Assembly (NCBI GenBank): GCA_937935995.1
Contig: CALGXF010000003.1
Coordinates: 1-9,605 of the forward strand
Reading direction: 5' to 3'
Length of the DNA: 9,605 nt
Source: an uncultured Alphaproteobacteria bacterium
GTDB taxonomy: Bacteria > Pseudomonadota > Alphaproteobacteria > CAAHEQ01 > UBA3637
Below are positions 1 through 5,920 of this stretch, one piece after another. Every line of letters starts with the position of its first letter. The first letter of the stretch is position 1. A model generated the notes under the pieces. That model was not told the DNA's origin and searched no databases. It was given only the letters and a program-made list of their open reading frames with translations. The translations under genes were made by a program, and so were the position numbers.

Positions 1-1318
1 GGCCGGTCACACATTTACGTTTCCGGATTTACCGGCCGGCACCTATTACCCGATGGTCACGAAGAAGGATTCGGGTGCTTCGTATTACGTTGAAGCGACG
101 GGGGTGACATATCGTGTCTGTGAAATGATTTTAAAGATGAACCCGACGGACATAGACCGGATAATGGTCGGAAATGCGGCTTATGAAGGGGATACCTCAA
201 TCTGTGGGACGAATGACGGATTAGCAATGAAGTTCTGTTTTGGAACGGACGGGACAATTTGTGATGATGCCGGCGGCAGTGGTTCTGGCAGTGGTTCCGG
301 CACAGAAGACCCATGTTTGGGAATAGATTGTGGCGCACATGGAATATGTAACAACGGTGTTTGTGATTGTACAAACGGATATGAAGGGGTTCATTGTGAG
401 ATGCCACCGGCCTGTACAACGGATGACGATTGTTTAAACGGCGAAGTTTGTACAGATTATGAATGTGTTTGCCCAACATTACCGATTCCAACGGAGTGTC
501 AAGAAATTATATCCCAAGACAATGCATGCGACCAAATCACCAATTTGCCGGATGGGACAGAATGTTCAACAGGGGTTTGTCTAGAGGGGGCTTGTTGTAA
601 CCCGGATGACAGTCAAGCGTGTTGTGAAGCTTCTGGTAAGACATGGCAAGAAGAGACACAAACATGTTGTGGGGAAACGGCATGTGTTTATCGGTACACG
701 AATCCAGTCGGAGCCATTGGTTCGGATTGTCAAGTAACCGGATATGTCAATCCGACAGGTTCGGTTCAAGCAACCTGTCAAATAACAGGCTATGTCAATC
801 CGACAACAACGTATGAGACAATGCCGGATTTAAATACCAGCAGTTGTCCATCGGGCCAATATTGCCGTGTCGCATGGACGAGTGAAACCTGTTCCGGCGA
901 TTTAAGTTCGACAGGTGCCAGTACGATGTATGGCGTTTGTGAACAAATGACCTCCAGTGGTGGTTCATGTAAACAAGGTGTTCATTTAGGTGATTTAAAT
1001 GTCACTTCGTGTCCATCGGGTCAATATTGCCGTGTCGCGTGGACGAGTGAAACCTGTTCCGGCGACTTAAGCTCAACGGGTGCATCGACGATGTATGGTG
1101 TTTGTGAACAAATGACGTCCAGTGGTGGTTCATGTAAACAAAACGTTCATTTAACGGATACGTATTTACGAGAAGAAACAGGATGTTCATCGGGGATGTA
1201 TTGCCTGTTGACGTCATCCACGGAAGATTATACCGGCGGTTTAGATATGACCGGTTCGGATCCGATGTATGGATATTGCTTATCAATGGATAGCACCAGC
1301 AAAACATGTTCAAATTAA
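1..1318 (+). CDS. Cysteine-rich modular surface/secreted protein with pilin-like region, EGF-like domain and C-terminal repeats (5' end missing)
   Basis: The frame is open from base 2 to the TAA at 1316-1318, giving 438 visible residues; the true start lies left of the window. Visible residues 1-90 form a globular region (Cys at 40, 68, 79 and 87, closing on an F-x-F strand) that recalls the C-terminal domain of type IVb/PilS-like pilins; this is inference. A GGSGSGSGSG linker (91-100) leads to a canonical EGF-like module at 105-132 with spacing C-x4-C-x5-C-x4-C-x-C-x8-C. A second Cys cluster (138-157) follows, then an array of about 16 residues per unit (228-274), then three 45-residue Cys modules (281-325, 336-380, 394-438), the last ending at the stop. 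The cysteine content implies an oxidising, extracytoplasmic location. Likely role: adhesin or pilus-tip-like surface protein. The next gene is also secreted and starts 16 bases after the stop. The exact family is not recognised. Confidence 0.8.
   Translation, partial: AGHTFTFPDLPAGTYYPMVTKKDSGASYYVEATGVTYRVCEMILKMNPTDIDRIMVGNAAYEGDTSICGTNDGLAMKFCFGTDGTICDDAGGSGSGSGSGTEDPCLGIDCGAHGICNNGVCDCTNGYEGVHCEMPPACTTDDDCLNGEVCTDYECVCPTLPIPTECQEIISQDNACDQITNLPDGTECSTGVCLEGACCNPDDSQACCEASGKTWQEETQTCCGETACVYRYTNPVGAIGSDCQVTGYVNPTGSVQATCQITGYVNPTTTYETMPDLNTSSCPSGQYCRVAWTSETCSGDLSSTGASTMYGVCEQMTSSGGSCKQGVHLGDLNVTSCPSGQYCRVAWTSETCSGDLSSTGASTMYGVCEQMTSSGGSCKQNVHLTDTYLREETGCSSGMYCLLTSSTEDYTGGLDMTGSDPMYGYCLSMDSTSKTCSN
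272..301 (+). repeat. Gly-Ser linker coding repeat
   Basis: Ten codons encode GGSGSGSGSG, alternating GGC/GGT with AGT, TCT or TCC. It separates the pilin-like region from the EGF-like module, so it probably acts as a flexible hinge. The short alternating repeat could change length by slippage or recombination; six-base steps would keep the frame. Confidence 0.8.
314..397 (+). other. EGF-like domain coding segment
   Basis: Twenty-eight codons carry six cysteines spaced C-x4-C-x5-C-x4-C-x-C-x8-C. A Gly-Tyr-x-Gly stretch sits before the last cysteine, which is the hallmark of EGF-like modules. The family's usual disulfides are 1-3, 2-4 and 5-6. Such domains are common in animal extracellular proteins and patchy in bacteria. 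Adjacent Cys-rich sequence at 413-472 may form another small disulfide-bonded module but does not match EGF spacing. Confidence 0.75.
683..823 (+). repeat. Short tandem protein repeat, about 16 residues per unit, three units
   Basis: Units begin with Cys at 683, 728 and 776. The second and third share C-Q-[VI]-T-G-Y-V-N-P-T, and the first is a degenerate 15-residue version containing Y-T-N-P. Each unit has one Cys and one Asn-Pro, suggesting a small rod-like stack. The DNA of the second and third units is also similar (tatgtcaatccgaca is shared), which points to fairly recent duplication. Confidence 0.75.
842..976 (+). repeat. 45-residue Cys module, copy 1
   Basis: The copy encodes a module from S-C-P-S-G to S-C-K-Q with Cys at module positions 2, 8, 17, 33 and 43. 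Its protein sequence is identical to copy 2, while 11 of 45 codons (15 of 135 bases) differ, all synonymously. A D-L-N tripeptide precedes both copies, so the full repeat period is 165 bp (55 residues). Confidence 0.95.
1007..1141 (+). repeat. 45-residue Cys module, copy 2
   Basis: The protein is identical to copy 1. Codon differences include two serines that use AGT in copy 1 and TCG in copy 2, where all three bases differ. The ten residues between copies 1 and 2 (G-V-H-L-G-D-L-N-V-T) belong to the repeating period; a related V-H-L-x-D stretch precedes copy 3. Confidence 0.95.
1181..1315 (+). repeat. 45-residue Cys module, diverged copy 3 at the C terminus
   Basis: This copy has the same length and register as copies 1 and 2, and aligns without gaps at 17 of 45 positions. 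These include Cys 2, 8, 33 and 43 and the M-Y-G-x-C motif. Cys 17 is replaced by Tyr, leaving four cysteines that could pair fully. The module ends directly at the stop codon, so it is the terminal domain of the protein. Confidence 0.8.
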
Positions 1319-1321
1319 AAG

Positions 1322-1327
1322 AAAGGA
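1322..1327 (+). promoter_or_regulatory. Shine-Dalgarno that fixes the start of the lectin-like gene
   Basis: AAAGGA lies 7 bases before the ATG at 1335 and just after the stop of the upstream gene. It supports this start over the in-frame ATG at 1269. The 16-base gap implies co-transcription. Confidence 0.75.
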
Positions 1328-1334
1328 AAAGAAA

Positions 1335-1709
1335 ATGAAGAAAATTTTATTAGCAACAATGATAACTCTCTTTATGGCCACGTCAGCCCATGCCGCGTGT
1401 GACGGTGGGACGTTATCGGATGACGGGAAGTTTTGTATCAGTAATATCTTTCTCAATTGGTGGAGTGCCGCAAATTGGTGTAAAGCCAATGGGATGCACT
1501 TGGCAACCATGTATGAAGTTTGCCCCGATTGGAATGGAAATGAGGGGACTAGAATATGCCCCGTGATTGCCAGTTCAATAGATGATTACGGTATAACATC
1601 GACAGCCAGTGGAAGTGAATGGATGTACATGGTTTATCTTTCAACTGGAAACGTCGGGAATAGAACAGGCCGCACAAGTAAAAATTATAGAGCTCTGTGT
1701 GCTAACTGA
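1335..1709 (+). CDS. Small secreted C-type-lectin-like domain protein
   Basis: This is a complete 124-residue protein. The start at 1335 is chosen because AAAGGA lies 7 bases upstream and because it gives a clean Sec signal peptide: K2-K3, a hydrophobic core, then A-H-A with cleavage expected after residue 20. An in-frame ATG at 1269 would bury the signal and overlap the previous gene. The mature part carries N-W-W-S-A-A-N-W-C-K-A-N-G-x-x-L-A (41-57), which fits the C-type-lectin-like helix pattern W-x2-A-x3-C-x3-G-x2-L, and it ends with L-C near the C terminus. Six cysteines (22, 34, 49, 63, 75, 122) suit three disulfides: C22-C34, C49-C122 and C63-C75 (inference from the fold). No clear EPN/QPD calcium-site motif is present. 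It is probably periplasmic, secreted, or assembled with the Cys-rich protein encoded 16 bases upstream. Its ligand is unknown. Confidence 0.75.
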   Translation: MKKILLATMITLFMATSAHAACDGGTLSDDGKFCISNIFLNWWSAANWCKANGMHLATMYEVCPDWNGNEGTRICPVIASSIDDYGITSTASGSEWMYMVYLSTGNVGNRTGRTSKNYRALCAN

Positions 1710-1713
1710 TTTT

Positions 1714-1737
1714 AAAAGGAGCCTTTCGGCTCCTTTT
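1714..1737. terminator. Bidirectional intrinsic terminator between convergent operons
   Basis: A perfect 10-bp stem runs from AAAAGGAGCC (1714-1723) to GGCTCCTTTT (1728-1737) with a 4-base loop. On + the stem runs into a T tract ending at 1740. On - the loop is GAAA closed by C-G, followed by TTTT. It begins 4 bases after the stop of the lectin-like gene and ends 1 base from the stop of the AsmA-family gene, so one hairpin serves both transcripts. Confidence 0.92.
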
Positions 1738-1738
1738 T

Positions 1739-4700
1739 TTATAACGAATTGCTGCGCATAATCTTGCCGCGAACATTCGGGCGGTTGATTTCGCCGTCTC
1801 CGGAAACGGGCGTATCCACATCAAATTTGGCAATCGCATTATAATTATCCGTCAATATTTGCAATGCTTGCTGCATTTGTGTTAAAGCTTGCGTATTTTT
1901 CGACAAATCTTGAGATTGATCCACAAAGGTTCTTAACCGTCCCATCAATGTGAACATTTCAAATCCCTTTTTATAGGCCGTATCAACCACCTCAACACCC
2001 ATCAACCGTTGGTAAATGCGGTTAATGGCGTTCATCGTATTTTGAGCCGATGCCATTAAGTTTTGAGATTGTTGCCGCATGCCGGTTAACGCAATTTCCA
2101 TAGATGCTTTTTGAGCCAGCCCTGTCCGCTGTAACAACAAACTGTATTGTTCTTCGATTTTCTTTAAATCCGTTTCGGAAATTGTTTCTTTAATCGACAA
2201 CTCATTAATAACGGCCGCCGCATCCTGTGCACGAATGAGTTCTTCTTCTCCTTGCGGCGTAGGCGCTATTTGAATGATTTTTTGTGTTTCGTCGATTTTC
2301 GCATTGGAAGCCCCTGCCAAACGAACAGCTTCTTGTTTGCGTTGATCTGCATCCATTTGCGCTTGCCGACGTTCACGTTCCAGCTTTTCTTGCAAAGCCG
2401 TATCGCGGATTTGAGCCGATGCAGAGGTTAAGTAACGAATATAGGCGGATGTGTCTGCGTCGACTTCCGGTGCATGGATAAGCCCTTTGATAACAATCGA
2501 AATAGGCGGAAATCCGTCAAAACCCGTCATTGAAAGCGCAATAGATGACAAAACCGTCCAGTTCGGCAAATCAATCGTGGCTTGAATAATGGCATTGCTT
2601 TCGGGGGAGCGGAACATGCTGTCCGAAGAACGCAAAACACCGTTTGAAATGCTGTACGTTCCGCTTAAGGATGTGAAGTTTGTCTCTCCCATCGTCAGTT
2701 GTGTATTCAGCGTTTTTTCAAATGTGTCAGCTTCTTGTCCTTTATGCAAAATCAACTTTGTTTGATTTTCAATGCCGTTGATATTTAATCCCGAAATCGT
2801 GCCGTCTTTAACCGTGTAGGTTCCGTTGGCCGACAACGAACGAATCATGTCTTCCAATGAATTCCCGCGCGCGTTAAAGTCAAATAGGAAAGCACTTTTT
2901 CCGCTTTTTAATCGGTACCGACCCAAAGCCCATGCATCCGGGGTGACTTTGATATTTTCACCTTGAATAGTCGCATCAAGAATCGGTTCTGCCGTTCCCG
3001 CGTTAAGAGACCCTTCCATCGATAAAGAACCTTCATTCATCGTTCCTTTCAGATATTCAACAGTCAAAACTTTCTCTTTCAACGTGAAATGCGTGCTCAT
3101 CAAATCCACATTCGTTTTATCGAAAATCATTTTGTCGGCAGATGCCGTTACATCCAAATCCAATCCTTCAAAGCTGGAAAAATCAAACAAGTCGTTGGAA
3201 AATTGAGCTTTGCTTGTGTTCGGATCGATTCCCCGTATCATGTCTTTTTTGGGATAGATTTTTTCAAGATTGAACAAGGGCGACGTCAGGTTTGCTTGAA
3301 TTTTACGCGTAATGTCTTGCGTAACGGTTACATCCCCTTTAAACCGCTGTGTTCCAATCATGCCGTCTATTTCGGATAACTTAAAGGCATCCGCCGTTCC
3401 CGTTAAATCCGCTTGGAACATTAACGTGCCGGCCAGATAAGGGAAACGATTAAAGTTTTCATCAAATAACTTCATAAATTGATGGAAATTCGGGTGCGCA
3501 ATCGATAACGCCACATTGTAATTCGAAATAGCATTTTTCCGTTGAATTTGTCCTTGCGCTTTGATTTGGGCTTGCGAAAAACCCATAACGGTGTTAAAGG
3601 CAAATGCATCCGGCTGACCCGAAGCCGTTCCGGAAATCGAAACGCTGTTGATTTGGCCGGACAACGGCGATGCAATCATGGCTCTGTCCATGAAAACGGA
3701 AGCTCTCGGAACGTTGAAATCATAGGTCACATCAGTAAATGTCAATTGATTATTTTGCTTTTGCAATTTTCCGGAAAGCGTTAAGTTGGCTGTTGCCGCC
3801 CCTTCAACCGTTAAATTTTGCAATGTTAACACGCCGTCTTGAACGGAACCTTGAACGGTCAATTGCTCCATCGGGATATTTTTGAACGTCACATCGGATC
3901 CGTTAACGTTGAATTGCAGATTATAGTCAGATAAAAGCGTGCTGTCCGTCAATGATTTTTGAATGTTTTTCCATAAAACGGGCAGGCTTTGTTTTTCTTT
4001 TCCGAGCGTGGCCGTCAGATAACTGTCGAGGTTGACGTTCTTTAACGTCGTTTGAATAACGCCGGTCGGTTTGGCTTCGGTTAACGAAAAAGTCATGGAA
4101 CCGGTCAATGTGCCGTCATTGGCTTCGGCATTTATTTTGGACAGGCTGACATCCGTTTCCCGCAAGACCACTTGAGCCGAAGCTTTAAGCGTATCCATGT
4201 TCATCAGCGTGAACCCGCCCGGCAAAGCAACGTTCAGCCATTCGGTCGTTTTCTTCATGTCCGGCGACGATACGGAAACGGTTAATTTGGCTTGAGGCGC
4301 ATTTTCAATGACATCAATGTCGCCGGTCAGGCTTAATTCCGTGTCTCCGGGCAACTTTGTTTTGAATTCCTTGACGGTCGTGACGCCGTTTTGGTGAAGG
4401 ATATCCAACGTGGTACCTTTCAGCGATGCTTCCCGATACGTGACGGAAGTCGCTTTGATTTTCAAGTCAAGATCTGATGTTATCGCCCGTTGAAGCGCCA
4501 TGAACCGCGATTTTAATTCGGTTTCTTTGGGGAGCAACGGCATAAAAGCATCTAAATCAACTTTGCTTAAGACCATGGACGCTCTAACTTGTGTTTGAGC
4601 TCCCTTTGTTTTCGGGTAGATAAAAGAAAGACTGCCGGAGATGGAATTTTCAAGTTCCGACGTCCCATATCTGAACGCAATGTCGTTAAAAGACGCTTTG

Positions 4701-5581
4701 GCGCTTGAAAAAGTAAACGTCGATGTTCCGACCAACGGTCTTTCCAGCGAGTCGGGCAATTGCGTATATCCCGCGATCGTTCTTAAAAAAGGAGACATTT
4801 TGGGAACATTGATGGAAAATCCGCCGGTCATATCAGCCGTCTTTGTCAGATTTTCCAACTTTCCGGTTAAATTCATTTGCGCTTTGCTGTCCGGATCAAT
4901 CAATGTCAATTTGATGTCGGCCGATTGTGTCGCGAACAGTTTCCCGGTTGTCAAAGAAAGTTGAATCGGATTTTGGTTCCAAGCAAAAGAACCCGAGAAC
5001 TTAAACGGACCGTTGATTGAATCGGCCGTTAAGTTTCCTTTGATTTGTTGAAAAGCCTGCTTAAAATCCGTTAAAGCGTTTGTATAAGTCAGACTGCCGT
5101 TTTGAATCGCCAGGCTTTTGAATTGCGGCGGCACTTCCAAAATGGATTTGCCGATCAGGTTGTCCTGTTCGGGGTTGACGGTTTTTTCCTGTAAAAACGG
5201 GAAATCCCAGTTCACCTGACCTTTTTCATTGCGCTCCATGAAAAAAGCCGGGCTGTCCAGCGTGATTTTTTCGATGATCAACGGTGTTTCAAACAAAGAA
5301 CCCCATTTGACGGTTGCATTCACACGTTTGATGGTTGCCAAATCCGGCGTGGCGGATCCCGGGATGTTTTTAATTTTGACATCGTTTAAGGTAATTGTCG
5401 GGCTTGGGAACAACTGAACATCGACAGGCCCGGAAACTTCCATCGTATGGCCGGTTAATTCTTGAGCTGCCTGAATGATTTGTGCTTTATAGCTTTGTGC
5501 ATCCAGTGTTTTGGTTAGGGCAAACATGCCGCCGCCGGCCAAAAGAATCAAGACAACGAGAACAATGATTAATTTTTTCAT
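1739..5581 (-). CDS. AsmA-family envelope protein (1280 residues)
   Basis: An N-terminal membrane anchor (about residues 4-23) is followed by the typical AsmA start at about 43-126: G-P-V-D-V-Q-L-F-P-S-P, then L-N-D-V-K-I-K-N-I-P-G and G-Q-V-N-W. A long middle rich in beta-type alternation follows, then an AsmA C-terminal-like segment (about 902-1043) with V-K-D-G-T-I-S-G-L-N-I-N-G-I. Family members (AsmA, YhdP, TamB) span the periplasm as beta-groove proteins linked to outer-membrane assembly and lipid transport; the length here is close to YhdP/TamB rather than E. coli AsmA. Residues 1059-1280 form an added helical tail. The start is supported by AGGGAG 6 bases upstream. It lies last in a row after trkH and the 81-residue gene, 81 bp from the latter, with possible regulation of its own. 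It ends at the bidirectional terminator. Confidence 0.9.
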   Translation of the reverse strand: MKKLIIVLVVLILLAGGGMFALTKTLDAQSYKAQIIQAAQELTGHTMEVSGPVDVQLFPSPTITLNDVKIKNIPGSATPDLATIKRVNATVKWGSLFETPLIIEKITLDSPAFFMERNEKGQVNWDFPFLQEKTVNPEQDNLIGKSILEVPPQFKSLAIQNGSLTYTNALTDFKQAFQQIKGNLTADSINGPFKFSGSFAWNQNPIQLSLTTGKLFATQSADIKLTLIDPDSKAQMNLTGKLENLTKTADMTGGFSINVPKMSPFLRTIAGYTQLPDSLERPLVGTSTFTFSSAKASFNDIAFRYGTSELENSISGSLSFIYPKTKGAQTQVRASMVLSKVDLDAFMPLLPKETELKSRFMALQRAITSDLDLKIKATSVTYREASLKGTTLDILHQNGVTTVKEFKTKLPGDTELSLTGDIDVIENAPQAKLTVSVSSPDMKKTTEWLNVALPGGFTLMNMDTLKASAQVVLRETDVSLSKINAEANDGTLTGSMTFSLTEAKPTGVIQTTLKNVNLDSYLTATLGKEKQSLPVLWKNIQKSLTDSTLLSDYNLQFNVNGSDVTFKNIPMEQLTVQGSVQDGVLTLQNLTVEGAATANLTLSGKLQKQNNQLTFTDVTYDFNVPRASVFMDRAMIASPLSGQINSVSISGTASGQPDAFAFNTVMGFSQAQIKAQGQIQRKNAISNYNVALSIAHPNFHQFMKLFDENFNRFPYLAGTLMFQADLTGTADAFKLSEIDGMIGTQRFKGDVTVTQDITRKIQANLTSPLFNLEKIYPKKDMIRGIDPNTSKAQFSNDLFDFSSFEGLDLDVTASADKMIFDKTNVDLMSTHFTLKEKVLTVEYLKGTMNEGSLSMEGSLNAGTAEPILDATIQGENIKVTPDAWALGRYRLKSGKSAFLFDFNARGNSLEDMIRSLSANGTYTVKDGTISGLNINGIENQTKLILHKGQEADTFEKTLNTQLTMGETNFTSLSGTYSISNGVLRSSDSMFRSPESNAIIQATIDLPNWTVLSSIALSMTGFDGFPPISIVIKGLIHAPEVDADTSAYIRYLTSASAQIRDTALQEKLERERRQAQMDADQRKQEAVRLAGASNAKIDETQKIIQIAPTPQGEEELIRAQDAAAVINELSIKETISETDLKKIEEQYSLLLQRTGLAQKASMEIALTGMRQQSQNLMASAQNTMNAINRIYQRLMGVEVVDTAYKKGFEMFTLMGRLRTFVDQSQDLSKNTQALTQMQQALQILTDNYNAIAKFDVDTPVSGDGEINRPNVRGKIMRSNSL

Positions 5582-5587
5582 GTGAAG

Positions 5588-5593
5588 CTCCCT
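5588..5593 (-). promoter_or_regulatory. Shine-Dalgarno of the AsmA-family gene
   Basis: AGGGAG on the - strand sits 6 bases before the ATG at 5581, supporting the start that precedes the membrane anchor. Confidence 0.75.
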
Positions 5594-5606
5594 TAAGCTA
5601 GACTTA

Positions 5607-5622
5607 TGTGATTGTTATCACT
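5607..5622. promoter_or_regulatory. CRP/FNR-like palindrome before the AsmA-family gene
   Basis: TGTGA-N6-TCACT matches 9 of 10 fixed positions of the CRP consensus TGTGA-N6-TCACA, with a symmetric core GTGAT-TGTT-ATCAC. It overlaps a second palindrome, TGTTAT-N6-ATAACA (5613-5630). Its centre falls near the predicted transcription start, where a bound protein would block rather than activate. No regulator gene is in the window. Confidence 0.4.
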
Positions 5623-5651
5623 ATATAACACCTTTTTTAATATTTAGTAAA
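5620..5651 (-). promoter_or_regulatory. Possible promoter for the AsmA-family gene
   Basis: On the - strand, TTTACT (5651-5646) is followed after 18 bases by TATATA (5627-5622). TATAGT (5625-5620) is an alternative -10 but gives a 20-base spacer. The spacer is A/T rich with an A6 run. Box matches are only 4 of 6 for the 18-base pair. No terminator separates it from the upstream 81-residue gene, so read-through is also possible. Confidence 0.4.
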
Positions 5652-5662
5652 GAGCGGTTTCA

Positions 5663-5908
5663 TTAATCTTCCAATTTCGTTCGAGCAAACAAAAAGAAGT
5701 CTTTGCGTGTCGGAACGCGGCCTAAATGTTCCCGCGCCAAATCAACGGCTCTTAAAATTTCTCTTTCCGTTGCGTTTTCATAAAGCATTTTCAGTTCTTT
5801 GACGATTTGTTCGACCTGCAGGCCGTCCGTTAAGTTCAATGTTTCTTCGGCATTTTCGGCTTGCGGCCGGTTTTGCATGAATTTTTGAGCATCTTCCAAA
5901 AGTGACAT
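5663..5908 (-). CDS. Hypothetical protein, 81 residues
   Basis: The family is not recognised. It looks real: the Shine-Dalgarno is near perfect (AAGGAGG, 5 bases before the ATG), and it lies between two genes on the same strand without overlap, separated from trkH by 10 bases. The protein is soluble, charged and mostly helical. It has an acidic, low-complexity N-terminal third (residues 1-30), then likely amphipathic helices at about 33-43 and 46-62 (V-E-Q-I-V-K-E-L-K-M-L-Y and E-I-L-R-A-V-D-L-A-R-E), and a basic/aromatic tail with R-K-D-F-F-L-F-A-R. It has no signal peptide, membrane segment or cysteine. Translation is probably coupled to trkH. A role in potassium uptake is not shown by the sequence. 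Confidence 0.75.
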   Translation of the reverse strand: MSLLEDAQKFMQNRPQAENAEETLNLTDGLQVEQIVKELKMLYENATEREILRAVDLAREHLGRVPTRKDFFLFARTKLED

Positions 5909-5913
5909 GATTT

Positions 5914-5920
5914 CCTCCTT
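5914..5920 (-). promoter_or_regulatory. Shine-Dalgarno overlapping the trkH stop codon
   Basis: AAGGAGG on the - strand at 5920-5914 shares two bases with the trkH TAA (5921-5919). Ribosomes ending on trkH sit on the start site of the 81-residue gene, so coupled translation is likely. Confidence 0.8.

Noticed and set aside
53..55. ATG at 53 as the start of the Cys-rich protein
   Set aside because: No Shine-Dalgarno precedes it, the same frame is open and protein-like back to base 2, and the residues before it (e.g. F-P-D-L-P-A-G-T-Y-Y) belong to the same domain.
57..491. 144-codon open frame on the - strand opposite the Cys-rich protein
   Set aside because: Its translation is His/Arg-rich and low in complexity, as expected from the complement of a Cys/Gly/Asp-rich gene, and no ribosome site or domain is seen.
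842..1315. Repeats as a CRISPR array or non-coding tandem repeat
   Set aside because: The units are in-frame coding modules of 135 bp with conserved cysteines and synonymous differences; there are no short identical repeats with unique spacers.
1269..1334. In-frame ATG at 1269 as the start of the lectin-like gene
   Set aside because: It would overlap the upstream gene by 50 bases, lacks a Shine-Dalgarno, and places 22 charged residues before an otherwise standard signal peptide that has its own ribosome site.
1335..1709. Lectin-like gene as the variable target of a diversity-generating retroelement
   Set aside because: No reverse transcriptase, no template repeat and no second near-copy of its 3' end is visible in the window. 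Sequence left of base 1 cannot be excluded.
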